Shown: positions 55,687 to 64,000, numbered from the stretch's first letter. The stretch is DNA of 64,000 nucleotides from Alphaproteobacteria bacterium (GCA_030428615.1 JAUIDN010000001.1:62001-126000); one strand, 5' to 3'. Numbers and translations are program-made. Notes: generated by a model from the letters alone, not told the origin.

Positions 55687-56106
55687 ATGACAGGCAAAAT
55701 ACAAAAAAGCAACCTCACCCCAATGAAATATGCCGATGCCTCACGCAGTGTACGGCACGTGTTTGTTCGTGATCTTGAACTTGAAAGCTCAATCGGGATA
55801 TATGATCACGAAAAGCAAAAAACACAAAAAATCAGAATAAATATAGATCTATGTGTTAAGGAAGACACCACACCGTTAAATGATGATTACAGGAATGTTG
55901 TCTGTTATGAAAAGGTCGTCACCGGGATTAAGAATATTGTTCATTCCGGACATGTGGGGCTCGTGGAAACACTTGCTGAAAAGATTGCTGATATTAACAT
56001 GATTGACCCCCGGATCGTGAGTGTAAGAGTTCGTGTTGAAAAACTGGAAGCCATTAAAAACACCACCAGTGTCGGCGTCGAAATTGAACGTCACCGAAAT
56101 TCCTGA
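55687..56106 (+). CDS. folB: Dihydroneopterin aldolase
   Basis: A 139-residue enzyme of folate synthesis that cleaves dihydroneopterin to 6-hydroxymethyl-dihydropterin and glycolaldehyde. It has the FolB features VFVRDLELESSIGIYDHEK, CYEKVVTGIK and VGLVETLAEKIAD, and the late VRVEKLEAIKNTTSVGVEI. It has an N-terminal extension of about 20 residues. Ribosome site GGGAA. Same strand and close to the antiporter gene. Confidence 0.88.
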   Translation: MTGKIQKSNLTPMKYADASRSVRHVFVRDLELESSIGIYDHEKQKTQKIRINIDLCVKEDTTPLNDDYRNVVCYEKVVTGIKNIVHSGHVGLVETLAEKIADINMIDPRIVSVRVRVEKLEAIKNTTSVGVEIERHRNS

Positions 56107-56574
56107 TTTATGATCGACGCTATTGTTTTAATCATTGTTACATTAATGTTAAATCATTGAAAAACCAGCATATTATTATTCGAACATTTTTTGATTTTCG
56201 TACAAGTTGTCAACAGCACTAATTTTTACAATTTTCCGTCAAAACGGCATTTGTCATTTATTTAAAAATATAAATTAAAAGATCGTTGACATTAAAATAT
56301 TTCTTTAATTTCAATAAGTTAACTCATTTGCCTAAAAAATAGGCAATTTGCTCTAAACTGAGTAGTTCCGCCATCTTTGCATTTGTATAAAAACTTATCC
56401 ACCAGTTTATCCACATAATCCGTGGATAAGTTTTTTGCGAATCCTGGTGTCTGTCATTAACCATTGAATCCGTTGGATATTTACCAATCATTAACCAAAT
56501 GGTGTATAAATAGTTACAACTGAAACATAATTTTCACCGTGGACATCGTCTCTTTGTTTGCTTAAATTACATCC
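56107..56574. other. AT-rich 468-bp intergenic region with DnaA boxes
   Basis: No ORF or RNA gene was found here. It contains an inverted repeat TTGCCTA-AAAAA-TAGGCAA at 56328-56346, the DnaA-box cluster (56390-56434), GAATC (GANTC methylation) sites at 56439-56443 and 56466-56470, and a direct repeat TCATTAACCA at 56454-56463 and 56488-56497, with an upstream TTGACA at 56286-56291. Together it looks like a control region for uvrC or an origin-type element. Confidence 0.6.
56390..56434. promoter_or_regulatory. Three DnaA boxes in a 13-bp inverted repeat
   Basis: Arms AAAACTTATCCAC and GTGGATAAGTTTT are perfectly complementary. Within are three 9-mers: TTATCCACC (56395-56403), TTATCCACA (56407-56415, exact consensus) and TTATCCACG on the minus strand (56421-56429). 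Spaced 12 bases apart, this fits cooperative DnaA binding. A terminator reading is possible because T follows the right arm. Confidence 0.6.
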
Positions 56575-58413
56575 ATGATTGATGGCGTCGAAATTATAAA
56601 ATCTTATCTTAAAAATTTGGGCACAAACCCTGGTGTTTACCGCATGCTTGATAAGGACGAAAATGTCCTTTATGTCGGCAAAGCCAAGAACCTCACCAAC
56701 AGAGTAAAAAGCTATACAAATTTGCGGGGATTGTCACATCGCATCGCCAAAATGGTGTCCCTCACCCGGTCAATGGAATTTGTGACAACCCATACGGAGG
56801 TTGAAGCACTTCTGCTGGAAGCCAACCTGATCAAACGCTATAAACCACAATATAATATACTACTACGCGACGATAAATCCTTTCCCTATATATTAATTGA
56901 CACAAGCCATAAAAGCCCTCAGGTGTTAAAACACCGCGGGGCAAAAAAACGCAAAGGTTATTATTTTGGACCATTCGCATCCGTGAGTGCTGTAAATGCG
57001 TCATTGAATATACTTCAAAAGGCTTTTACACTTAGAACGTGTAGTGACAGTATCTTTAATAGCAGAAGCCGACCATGTCTACTCTATCAGATCAAAAGAT
57101 GCTCCGCACCCTGCGTTGGAAAAATCAGCGACGAGGAATATGACGCCCTTGTCGAAGAAGCTCATAATTTTCTGAGCGGCAAAAGCGATGCGATCAAGGG
57201 ACGTTTCACAAAAAGAATGGAACAGGCTAGCAACGATAAGCAATATGAGTTGGCTGCCGTTTACCGAGACCGCCTGAAGGCACTCGCAGCTGTTCAAAGC
57301 AGACAGGATGCTACAAACGGCAGGCTTGAAGAAGCCGATGTCATCGCCGCTTTCAAGGACGGTGGGCAAACGTGTATTCAGGTGTTCTTTTACCGCGGCG
57401 GGCAGAACTGGGGCAATAAGGCTTATTTTCCCCGCCATGATAAGGAGCAGCATATTGATGAGATACTCCCCGCATTTATTTCACAATTTTACGACAACAA
57501 ACCACCACCAAAAAAAATATTGATCAATAGCTCAATAAAACAGAAATCCCTGCTTGAAGAAGCACTGGCGATTAAGGCCGAACGTAGGGTAAAAATTACG
57601 ATGCCTCAGCGCGGCTCAAATCTTCTGCTGATGGAAATGGTTGAAAAAAATGCCCGCGAGGCGCTTGAACGAAAAGTGGCTGAAACATCATCCCAGGCAA
57701 AGCTCCTTCAGGGTGTGGCGGATCTTTTTGACCTTGAGGCGCCCCCTACCCGCATTGAAGTATATGATAACAGCCATATTTCAGGCACCAGTGCACTTGG
57801 AGCGATGATTGTCGCCGGACCCGAAGGATTTGAAAAAGGGTCATACCGGAAGTTTAACATTAAATCGGAAGATCTTGCCCCGGGTGATGATTTCGGTATG
57901 ATGCGCGAGGTCATGACGCGACGCTTCAAACGACAGCTCAAGGAAGACCCGGACCGATCCGCGCCAACCTGGCCCGATCTCCTTCTTATTGACGGTGGAC
58001 TGGGACAACTCAATGCTGTTTTAGGTGTGCTTGAGGACCTTGGCCTTACCGATATTCCGGTGGTCTCCATCGCCAAGGGTCCGGACCGGAACGCCGGTCG
58101 GGAAGATTTCTACCAGCCGGACAAATCCCCTTTTAAATTGCCGCCAAATAATCCTGTTCTTTATTTTCTGCAACGTCTGCGCGACGAGTCTCATCGCTTT
58201 GTCATCGGCTCCCATCGAAACAGACGGGCAAAAAAAATACATAAGTCACTTCTGGATGGCCTGCCCGGTGTAGGAGCCGTTCGCAAGAAGGCATTGTTGC
58301 TGCATTTTGGCTCTGCCAAGGCCGTTTCCGGAGCGGCCATTCCTGATCTTGAAAAAGTAAATGGCATCAGCCGCGCGCTCGCCACCCAGATATATGATTA
58401 TTTTCATCCCTAA
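56575..58413 (+). CDS. uvrC: Excinuclease ABC subunit C
   Basis: A 612-residue nucleotide excision repair nuclease that makes both incisions. The GIY-YIG domain is at ~15-95 (GVYRMLDKDENVLYVGKAKN), then a UVR motif (YELAAVYRDRLKAL), the RNase H-like domain with YDNSHISGTSALGAMI and LLIDGGLGQL, and C-terminal HhH pair (LPGVGAVRKKALLLHFGS). Full length. It leads uvrC-pgsA-moaD-moaE, a common alphaproteobacterial order; the control region sits upstream. Confidence 0.97.
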   Translation: MIDGVEIIKSYLKNLGTNPGVYRMLDKDENVLYVGKAKNLTNRVKSYTNLRGLSHRIAKMVSLTRSMEFVTTHTEVEALLLEANLIKRYKPQYNILLRDDKSFPYILIDTSHKSPQVLKHRGAKKRKGYYFGPFASVSAVNASLNILQKAFTLRTCSDSIFNSRSRPCLLYQIKRCSAPCVGKISDEEYDALVEEAHNFLSGKSDAIKGRFTKRMEQASNDKQYELAAVYRDRLKALAAVQSRQDATNGRLEEADVIAAFKDGGQTCIQVFFYRGGQNWGNKAYFPRHDKEQHIDEILPAFISQFYDNKPPPKKILINSSIKQKSLLEEALAIKAERRVKITMPQRGSNLLLMEMVEKNAREALERKVAETSSQAKLLQGVADLFDLEAPPTRIEVYDNSHISGTSALGAMIVAGPEGFEKGSYRKFNIKSEDLAPGDDFGMMREVMTRRFKRQLKEDPDRSAPTWPDLLLIDGGLGQLNAVLGVLEDLGLTDIPVVSIAKGPDRNAGREDFYQPDKSPFKLPPNNPVLYFLQRLRDESHRFVIGSHRNRRAKKIHKSLLDGLPGVGAVRKKALLLHFGSAKAVSGAAIPDLEKVNGISRALATQIYDYFHP

Positions 58414-58499
58414 TTTCCATTTATGAGGTTTATTTAATCGCCTCCACATATTATACATAAAGCCTGACCAACAACTTCGGATACTGGAAGCTGACTTAA

Positions 58500-59045
58500 G
58501 TGAACAATTTCGCCAACATACTTACCTTCTCGCGGATCATTATGATCCCGCTCATGGTGGCTTCATTCTACCTGAAGGGCGATTTAAGCAATTGGGTAAG
58601 CTTTGCCATCTTCACATTGGCCGGAATCACTGACTTTTTTGACGGGTTTGTGGCGCGCAAGTTCAATCAGATGTCAAAGCTTGGTGCTTTTATGGATCCC
58701 ATTGCTGACAAATTGCTGATTGCGACGGCGCTGATGATGATGGTTGCCTATGGCCGGATAGAAGGGTATTCGGTAATCGCTGCAATTGTCATCCTGTGCC
58801 GCGAATTTGCGGTTTCCGGCCTTCGGGAATTTCTTGCGGATTTGAAAGTAAGCATTCCTGTCACCTATCTTGCTAAATGGAAAACAACCCTGCAGATATT
58901 TGCGCTTGGTTTTTTGCTTGTTGGAAGTGCAGCCCCCGACTGGATCCCCGCTGTGATAATCGGCGATTATTGCCTGTGGGCCGCAGCCATTTTAACCCTG
59001 TATACCGGCTATGATTATCTTAAGTCCGGCCTTAAACATATGTGA
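58500..59045 (+). CDS. pgsA: CDP-diacylglycerol-glycerol-3-phosphate 3-phosphatidyltransferase
   Basis: A 181-residue membrane enzyme making phosphatidylglycerophosphate. The CDP-alcohol phosphotransferase motif is complete from TDFFDGFVARKFNQMSKLG to AFMDPIADKLL. The start GTG at 58500 has GGAAG about 9 bases upstream. The stop overlaps the moaD GTG start. Confidence 0.94.
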   Translation: MNNFANILTFSRIIMIPLMVASFYLKGDLSNWVSFAIFTLAGITDFFDGFVARKFNQMSKLGAFMDPIADKLLIATALMMMVAYGRIEGYSVIAAIVILCREFAVSGLREFLADLKVSIPVTYLAKWKTTLQIFALGFLLVGSAAPDWIPAVIIGDYCLWAAAILTLYTGYDYLKSGLKHM

Positions 59046-59302
59046 ACACAATGAATATTCTTTATTTTGCCCTGATACGCGAACATATCGGCAAATCTTC
59101 CGAAACAATCGACCTGCCATCAGGTATTAATACAGTTGGCGGTGTCATTGATTATCTTGAAGGGCAAGGCGATAATTATCAAATCGCCTTTGCGCAGCCC
59201 GATTTGATCCGGGCGGCGGTCAATGATGAATATGTCGGACTTGATCATGCTGTTTCCGATGCTGACGAACTGGCTTTTTTCCCGCCGATGACCGGGGGCT
59301 GA
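59042..59302 (+). CDS. moaD: Molybdopterin synthase small subunit
   Basis: An 86-residue ubiquitin-like sulfur carrier for molybdopterin synthase. It ends FPPMTGG, where the C-terminal Gly becomes the thiocarboxylate. The GTG start overlaps the pgsA stop (GTGA); an ATG at 59051 (MNILYFALIREH) is an alternative start. It is followed at once by moaE. Confidence 0.93.
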   Translation: MNTMNILYFALIREHIGKSSETIDLPSGINTVGGVIDYLEGQGDNYQIAFAQPDLIRAAVNDEYVGLDHAVSDADELAFFPPMTGG

Positions 59303-59303
59303 T

Positions 59304-59753
59304 ATGAAAATATCCGTCCAGTCAGATGATTTTGATATATCCGAAGAAATAAAGCAATTAACCGACGGGCGAACCGATATCGGCGCCGTGGCAAGCTTCG
59401 TCGGGCTGGTTCGCGACATCCATGGCGTTAAAAAAATAAACAAACTTACCCTTGAACATTTCCCGGCCATGGCAAAAAAGGAGCTCAATAAAATCGCCAA
59501 TCAGGCAATGGACAGATGGCAGGTGGAAGATTTAACCATCATTCACCGTTATGGTGAGATGCTACCCGGGGATCAGATTGTTTTGGTCATCACCACATCC
59601 CATCACCGCGAAGCCGCCTTCACAGCTGCGCAGTTCATCATGGACTGGCTTAAGACTGATGCCCCCTTCTGGAAAAAGGAAGAAACCGAAGACGGCACCC
59701 ATTGGGTTGCCGCCAAAACGGATGATGATGAAAAAAAAGAGCGCTGGAAGTGA
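59304..59753 (+). CDS. moaE: Molybdopterin synthase catalytic subunit
   Basis: A 149-residue subunit that transfers sulfur from MoaD to precursor Z. It shows GAVASFVGLVRD, LTLEHFPAMAKKEL, the basic HRYGEMLPGDQIVLV and the active-site Lys region around DAPFWKKEE. It begins 1 base after moaD stops. Its stop directly abuts the ilvE stop on the other strand. Confidence 0.95.
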   Translation: MKISVQSDDFDISEEIKQLTDGRTDIGAVASFVGLVRDIHGVKKINKLTLEHFPAMAKKELNKIANQAMDRWQVEDLTIIHRYGEMLPGDQIVLVITTSHHREAAFTAAQFIMDWLKTDAPFWKKEETEDGTHWVAAKTDDDEKKERWK

Positions 59754-60635
59754 TTAAACCTGCCGGTTGTTCACCAGATCATCATAATCATGAACCATGT
59801 TCATGCACATTTCACCCACTTCGAATGTATACTCACCTATCTGGCAAAGCGGCATGACTTCTGCTGCTGTTCCGGTAATGAAGGCCTGCTCGAAACCCTC
59901 AAGTTCTTCCGGCATAATCGCCCGGACCACCACCTCAATACCGCGCTTTTTAGCAAGTTCAATTGCCGTCTGGCGGGTAATTCCGTCCAGAAAACAATCC
60001 GGTGTCGGGGTGTGAAGCACGCCATCTTTATAGAAAAATACGTTAGCCCCCGTCGCTTCCGCCACCTGACCGCGATAATCAAGCATTAATGCGTCATCAA
60101 ACCCGTTTGCCATCGACGCATCCTTACACATGGATGCAATCATATAAAGCCCGGCTGCTTTTGATGCCGTCGGCGCTGTATCCGGTGCAGGCCTGCGCCA
60201 TTTCGCAAATTCAAGCCGCAGCCCTTTTTTCTTTGCTTCCTTACTGAAATATGATGGCCATTCCCATGCGGCAACCGCCACATGAATTTTTGTGCCCGCC
60301 GTAGCAACCCCCATCATTTCAGAACCGCGCCACGCGACAGGACGAACATACGCATCCACAAGTCCGTTTGCTGCCACAACCTCATCCGCCGCCGCATCAA
60401 GCTCATCAGCGGTATATGGTACATCCATCCCCAGTATTTCACCGGATCGGATCAGGCGCTCACTATGTTCATGAAGTTTGAATATTTTGCCGCCGTATGC
60501 GCGCTGTCCTTCAAAAACGCAGCTGCCATAATGAAGTGCATGTGAAAGTACGTGAAATTTGGCATCACGCCAATCAACAAGTTTACCGTTATACCATATT
60601 ACGCCGTCGCGATCATCAAATGGAAGTATGGACAT
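59754..60635 (-). CDS. ilvE: Branched-chain amino acid aminotransferase
   Basis: A 293-residue fold-type IV PLP enzyme. Visible signatures are LSHALHYGSCVFEGQRAYGG, the PLP-Lys segment TASKAAGLYMIAS and the class motif EATGANVFF...TPTPDCFLDGITRQ. It interconverts Val/Leu/Ile and their keto acids with glutamate. It is divergent from the MarR gene over a 67-base gap. Confidence 0.95.
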   Translation of the reverse strand: MSILPFDDRDGVIWYNGKLVDWRDAKFHVLSHALHYGSCVFEGQRAYGGKIFKLHEHSERLIRSGEILGMDVPYTADELDAAADEVVAANGLVDAYVRPVAWRGSEMMGVATAGTKIHVAVAAWEWPSYFSKEAKKKGLRLEFAKWRRPAPDTAPTASKAAGLYMIASMCKDASMANGFDDALMLDYRGQVAEATGANVFFYKDGVLHTPTPDCFLDGITRQTAIELAKKRGIEVVVRAIMPEELEGFEQAFITGTAAEVMPLCQIGEYTFEVGEMCMNMVHDYDDLVNNRQV

Positions 60636-60666
60636 TTTTTGAAACCCTCAAAAATCAAATTAATTC

Positions 60667-60694
60667 TTGACCTTTCTATCACTTACTTTAAAAT
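60667..60694 (+). promoter_or_regulatory. Sigma-70-type promoter of MarR gene
   Basis: TTGACC (60667-60672) and TAAAAT (60689-60694) are separated by 16 bases. The predicted start of transcription falls at about 60701-60703, essentially on the ATG, so the mRNA would be leaderless. Confidence 0.65.
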
Positions 60695-60714
60695 ATGTCA
60701 ACATGGCTGACATA
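60694..60714. promoter_or_regulatory. MarR operator overlapping the start codon
   Basis: A perfect inverted repeat TATGTCA-ACATGGC-TGACATA. The ATG at 60703-60705 lies in the 7-base centre. It overlaps the -10 box and start site, so binding would block transcription. It probably mediates autorepression. Confidence 0.75.
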
Positions 60715-61206
60715 AATTTTACAAACATTGATTTAAGCGAGATAAACGAAGAGGAATTGTTCCTTAAATCAACGGAACTGCTTTACTTCGCGTATCGCGA
60801 TTTTATCGCCTGGCCTGATGATCAGTTGCAAAAATATGGTTTTGGCCGTGCTCATCACAGGGTGCTTTTCTTTGTCAGCCAAAATCCCGGCATGACAGTT
60901 GCGGAACTCCTCAATGTTTTGAACATTACCAAACAAAGTCTCTCACGTGTCCTCAGTGCATTAATTGATAAAGGTTATATCATCCAGAATATAGGACCAA
61001 ACGACCGCCGTCAGCGGCTTTTAAACCTTACGGATAAGGGCGATGCCCTTCTTGCGGAAGTATCTGAACATCAGAAAGAACAAATGTTAAAAGCCTGCAG
61101 GGATGCGGGCCTTACTTCGGTTGACGGTTTTTGGAAAGTCCTCATGTCTTTGATCAAACCAGAAAATCGCAATGAAATACTGAAATTAATATTTAAAAAT
61201 AAATAA
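60703..61206 (+). CDS. MarR-family transcriptional regulator
   Basis: A 167-residue winged-helix dimer regulator. The recognition region is VAELLNVLNITKQSLSRVLSALIDKGYI, the wing is NDRRQRLLNLTDKG. The frame extends upstream to a TTG at 60667, but that TTG is the -35 element and ATG 60703 begins MADINFT. It may also control the divergent ilvE. Ligand unknown. Confidence 0.9.
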   Translation: MADINFTNIDLSEINEEELFLKSTELLYFAYRDFIAWPDDQLQKYGFGRAHHRVLFFVSQNPGMTVAELLNVLNITKQSLSRVLSALIDKGYIIQNIGPNDRRQRLLNLTDKGDALLAEVSEHQKEQMLKACRDAGLTSVDGFWKVLMSLIKPENRNEILKLIFKNK

Positions 61207-61236
61207 TTATATCATTTTATTAATTTATTACATTAA

Positions 61237-62415
61237 TTATACATATTGGCCAGCAGCGTGCCCGGAAGCCCACGCCCATTGAAAATTATACCCCCCCAAA
61301 TGGCCCGTAACATCCACGACTTCGCCGATGAAATAAAGCCCCGGCACTTTGTGACTTTCCATTGTTTTGGATGATAATTCATCTGTGCTCACGCCGCCGC
61401 GCGTTACTTCCGCTGTTCTGAACCCTTCTGTGCCGTTCGGTCGCAAACGCCACTGATTAATCAAACTCGCGATGATTTGCAGTTTTTTATGCGGCAGGTC
61501 CGCAAGTTTCCCTGACACTCCAGTATGCTCACACAGATACGCGACCAGTCGTTTAGGTAAAATCGCAGCAAGTGCCGTTTGTATTTCATGTTTCGGATGC
61601 CTTTGTTTTTCTTCTTTCAACAGATTAAAGACATCACTACCCGGTGCCAGATTAATGACAATATCCTCCCCGCTGCACCAATATGACGAAATTTGCAATA
61701 TTGCCGGACCGCTAAGCCCCCTATGGGTAAATAAAAGTGCCTCATCAAACGATGTTTTTGCGCAGAGGACATTAACATCAACCGCAACACCACTAAGCGC
61801 TCTGAAATCAAAAATAAAATCCTCGCCGAAAGTAAGCGGCACCAACGCAGGAACCGGATCAACGATCTTCAGCTTAAACTGTCTTGCCACATCATACCCC
61901 CACCCAGTTGCGCCCATTTTCGGAATGGACGGCCCCCCGGTTGCGATAACCACTGACGATGCTGACATGTCGCCTTTGTCCGCGACAATTTCAAATTTTT
62001 TGTTGTTCTTTGCAACGGATTGTACGGTTGTTGATGTTAAAATTTCAACACCATATTCTTCACATTCAGATAACAGCATGCCAATAATATCATTGGCACT
62101 TTCATCACAAAATAACTGACCGAGTGTCTTTTCGTGGTACTCTATACCGTGTTTTTCGACCAGTTTGATGAAGTCAGTCGGCTGATACCTTTTTAACGCG
62201 GATTTTGCAAAATGGGGATTTTCAGAAATAAAATTGGATGGGCTTGTATGTATATTGGTAAAATTGCAGCGACCGCCACCGGAAATACGTATTTTTCCCG
62301 CCACTGACGCCCCTTTTTCAATGGTAATTACGCGGCGCCCTCTTTTGCCTGCTTCAATCGCACACATAAGGCCGGCAGCACCGCCACCGATTATGGCCAC
62401 ATCATAATTTGCCAT
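61237..62415 (-). CDS. BaiN/HI0933-like FAD-dependent oxidoreductase
   Basis: A 392-residue flavoprotein with IIGGGAAGLMCAIEAGKRGRR for FAD, ISGGGRCNFTN, ATGGPSIPKMGATGWGYD and the C-terminal GLYFIGEVVDVTGHLGGYNFQWAWASG, the signature of the HI0933/YhiN/BaiN family. Its physiological substrate in most bacteria is unknown. It follows proC by 3 bases in the operon. Confidence 0.9.
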   Translation of the reverse strand: MANYDVAIIGGGAAGLMCAIEAGKRGRRVITIEKGASVAGKIRISGGGRCNFTNIHTSPSNFISENPHFAKSALKRYQPTDFIKLVEKHGIEYHEKTLGQLFCDESANDIIGMLLSECEEYGVEILTSTTVQSVAKNNKKFEIVADKGDMSASSVVIATGGPSIPKMGATGWGYDVARQFKLKIVDPVPALVPLTFGEDFIFDFRALSGVAVDVNVLCAKTSFDEALLFTHRGLSGPAILQISSYWCSGEDIVINLAPGSDVFNLLKEEKQRHPKHEIQTALAAILPKRLVAYLCEHTGVSGKLADLPHKKLQIIASLINQWRLRPNGTEGFRTAEVTRGGVSTDELSSKTMESHKVPGLYFIGEVVDVTGHLGGYNFQWAWASGHAAGQYV

Positions 62416-62418
62416 TTA

Positions 62419-63273
62419 CTAGCTCGCGAGTTCTTTGGAGCGATTTTTGGCTTCCTGCATAGCACGGCGCATAATTGTTGCAATACCCTGATCAGACATA
62501 AGAACATCAAGCGCAGCGGCGGTTGTGCCGCCCGGGCTCGTCACATTTTCACGAAGCCTTGTTGCACTTTCATCAGACTGCTCCAATAAGGCTCCCGCGC
62601 CACTAACCGTCTGCCGGGCCAGCGTTTTTGAAAGTTCAGCAGGAAGTCCAATTGCCTCCCCCGCTGCTGCCATCGCTTCCACCATACAAAATACATATGC
62701 CGGGCCACTGCCACTAAGCGCTGTAACCGCATCCATCAGATTTTCATCCTCGATCCATTCAACAAGTCCGACAGTACCGATCAGCATGGTTGAGATTGCC
62801 TTTTGATCAACACTTACCAGCCCATTGGCACAACAAACTGTTATACCCTTTCCGATTGCTGCTGGCGTGTTGGGCATTGCGCGAATTACGGCCTGGGTTT
62901 TACCCAGATATCCTTCAAAATAATATATTGGTTTTCCGGCCGCCACTGATAAAATCACCGCGTCGGAAATCTTTAATTCCTTAAGCGCGGACAGCGCCTG
63001 ATCCATTAATTGCGGCTTTACCGCCATAATAACAAATGATGGTGAAAGCCTTTTTGGCAATGTATCTACCGTTTTATGCAGCTTCTTTGCTGGCAGGTTA
63101 TTAAAGGCGGCCTTAATCGGCTCAAGCTGCGGATCCACAATATAGACCGCATCCGGATCAAGCCCCTGCTCAAACCAGCCGGACAGCATCGCCCCACCCA
63201 TTTTCCCGCATCCAACAAGCAAGATAGGGTTTTTGGGGGTGATATCCTTTAATTTCGGCATCAATTGGCTCAC
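62419..63273 (-). CDS. proC: Pyrroline-5-carboxylate reductase
   Basis: A 284-residue enzyme of proline synthesis. It has LLVGCGKMGGAML for NAD(P)H, AVIRAMPNTPAAIGKGITV and the signature around ALSGSGPAYVFCMVEAMAAAG, with TVSGAGALL and TSPGGTTAAAL near the C-terminus. The GTG start overlaps the YbjN stop (GTGA); ATG 63261 is an alternative. Operon ubiK-ybjN-proC-baiN. Confidence 0.95.
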   Translation of the reverse strand: MSQLMPKLKDITPKNPILLVGCGKMGGAMLSGWFEQGLDPDAVYIVDPQLEPIKAAFNNLPAKKLHKTVDTLPKRLSPSFVIMAVKPQLMDQALSALKELKISDAVILSVAAGKPIYYFEGYLGKTQAVIRAMPNTPAAIGKGITVCCANGLVSVDQKAISTMLIGTVGLVEWIEDENLMDAVTALSGSGPAYVFCMVEAMAAAGEAIGLPAELSKTLARQTVSGAGALLEQSDESATRLRENVTSPGGTTAAALDVLMSDQGIATIMRRAMQEAKNRSKELAS

Positions 63274-63770
63274 GCGTTACCTACAGTTTCAAGCATAGCA
63301 GCATCAATGGCTTCTGACGGTGTTTTCCCGCCCCAGATAACAAACTGGAACACTGGAAAATAACGGTTTATTTCCGCAAGTATCGTTCTTGTTACATGAT
63401 CGCATGACGCAACCACATCGGCACCGTTTGTTGCCGGGAGAAATGAGTGCTTAAACATAATGGTATCGTCATCAGACCAAATGGAAAAATGGCCCATATC
63501 CAATCGTTCATTCAGTTGTGTGATCAATTCAACGACAGGTGCGCGTTTTTTATCATGAACGCGAATATCAAGCTGCCCACTGCACAGCAGTAGATTTTTG
63601 TCCGAAAGCCATATGTAACGAAGATGAAAATCACACCACTCTGCACTGACGGCGGCGACAATCTCTTCATCACCCAGACGTTCATAAGGCCATTCATTTT
63701 GTCCAACAAGAATTTCAAGAGTATCCAACGGATTAATCTTGTTTTCGTCCATTTCTGGTACAGTTAGCAT
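63270..63770 (-). CDS. YbjN domain protein
   Basis: A 166-residue YbjN-type protein, structurally related to type III secretion chaperones. It begins NPLDTLEILVGQNEWPYERLGDEEIVA and continues WCDFHLRYIWLS, with the family's HFSIWSDDDTIMFKHS. It starts one base after the ubiK stop. Role in the cell is not established. Confidence 0.88.
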   Translation of the reverse strand: MLTVPEMDENKINPLDTLEILVGQNEWPYERLGDEEIVAAVSAEWCDFHLRYIWLSDKNLLLCSGQLDIRVHDKKRAPVVELITQLNERLDMGHFSIWSDDDTIMFKHSFLPATNGADVVASCDHVTRTILAEINRYFPVFQFVIWGGKTPSEAIDAAMLETVGNA

Positions 63771-63771
63771 T

Positions 63772-64000
63772 TTATTTCTTCTTTTTCTTTAAGGCAGAGA
63801 GTTCTTTTTCCAGCTTTTCAACCCGGCCAAGCAGTTCCGCATTTTCTTCCCGGGCGGCAACCGCCATTTCACGAACCACTTCATATTCCTCTCGGGTGAC
63901 CAGATCCATATCCGAAAGAACACTTTCAAGACGCGATTTTATCTGATCTTCAATTTCCGATTTGACACCGTGAATGGTTCCGGCTGCGCTTTGCCCCAGC
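63772..64000 (-). CDS. ubiK: UbiK/BMFP-type accessory factor, C-terminal fragment
   Basis: The reading frame runs in from the right window edge and stops at 63772. The visible 75 residues (IEDQIKSRLESVLSDMDLVTREEYE, VREMAVAAREENAELL, ending KKKK) match the BMFP/UbiK coiled-coil family involved in ubiquinone synthesis complex assembly. The start is outside the window. It heads the ubiK-ybjN-proC cluster. Confidence 0.85.
   Translation of the reverse strand, partial: LGQSAAGTIHGVKSEIEDQIKSRLESVLSDMDLVTREEYEVVREMAVAAREENAELLGRVEKLEKELSALKKKKK

Noticed and set aside
56390-56434. The 13-bp inverted repeat as a plain rho-independent terminator of folB
   Set aside because: It lies almost 300 bases after folB, has an AT-rich stem and 19-base loop, and is made of DnaA-box sequences.
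1-64000. Insertion sequences, prophage, CRISPR, toxin-antitoxin or tRNA genes
   Set aside because: No transposase, integrase, regular spacer repeats or cloverleaf-like sequences were recognised by reading both strands, although a tRNA scan was not possible.

Overview
The window looks like a chromosomal segment of an AT-leaning alphaproteobacterium, probably aquatic. The evidence is a short DUF4169 gene next to a DUF2889 gene, a UbiK-YbjN-ProC cluster, an Xrt/VPLPA-CTERM exosortase locus, a long C-X14-C-X2-C QueE, and frequent TTG/GTG starts. No rRNA, tRNA, CRISPR array, insertion sequence or phage gene was recognised. The species cannot be named from this sequence.

Region 1 (1-37167) is one large exopolysaccharide (EPS) and exosortase locus. 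It holds dTDP-rhamnose synthesis (rmlBACD) followed by an ATP-grasp ligase; a secreted clan-A glycoside hydrolase translationally coupled to a membrane acyltransferase; and an exosortase-EpsI fusion with its PrsT-like TPR lipoprotein and ExeA-like ATPase. Next come five glycosyl- or acetyltransferase genes, including a GT26 enzyme fused to a STAS domain. A pgi-galU operon follows that also carries three tandem paralogues of an asparagine-synthetase-like PP-loop protein. The locus then has a flippase, a further glycosyltransferase, an epimerase and a polymerase/ligase-like membrane protein. It ends with the export machinery (Wza-like, beta-barrel, Wzc-like, BY-kinase), two small VPLPPA-CTERM proteins that are the probable exosortase substrates, and a WcaJ-like initiating sugar-phosphate transferase. 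A consensus sigma-54 promoter lies in front of the second VPLPPA gene.

Region 2 (37168-56106) is mixed metabolism and envelope functions: glpD-glpQ-glpT for glycerol-3-phosphate use, a lipoprotein S8 protease with a probable C-terminal barrel, DUF4169/DUF2889, queC-queE, an NhaC antiporter, a zinc-type alcohol dehydrogenase, a secreted M24 peptidase and beta-lactamase-family hydrolase, DUF454, a MarR-GNAT fusion behind a perfect 28-bp palindrome, two envelope proteins of unknown function, a Ca/Na antiporter and folB.

Region 3 (56107-64000) starts with a 468-bp AT-rich gap containing three DnaA boxes. It continues with uvrC-pgsA-moaD-moaE, ilvE, a MarR regulator with an operator across its start codon and an apparently leaderless promoter, a BaiN-like flavoprotein, proC, ybjN and a truncated ubiK.

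The most unusual feature is the triplicated PP-loop family (18565-22141). It keeps an asparagine-synthetase-like ATP-pyrophosphatase motif but lacks the glutaminase nucleophile region, and it sits inside the sugar-nucleotide operon. With the ATP-grasp enzyme it suggests ATP-dependent acyl or amide decoration of the polysaccharide, which is inference only.
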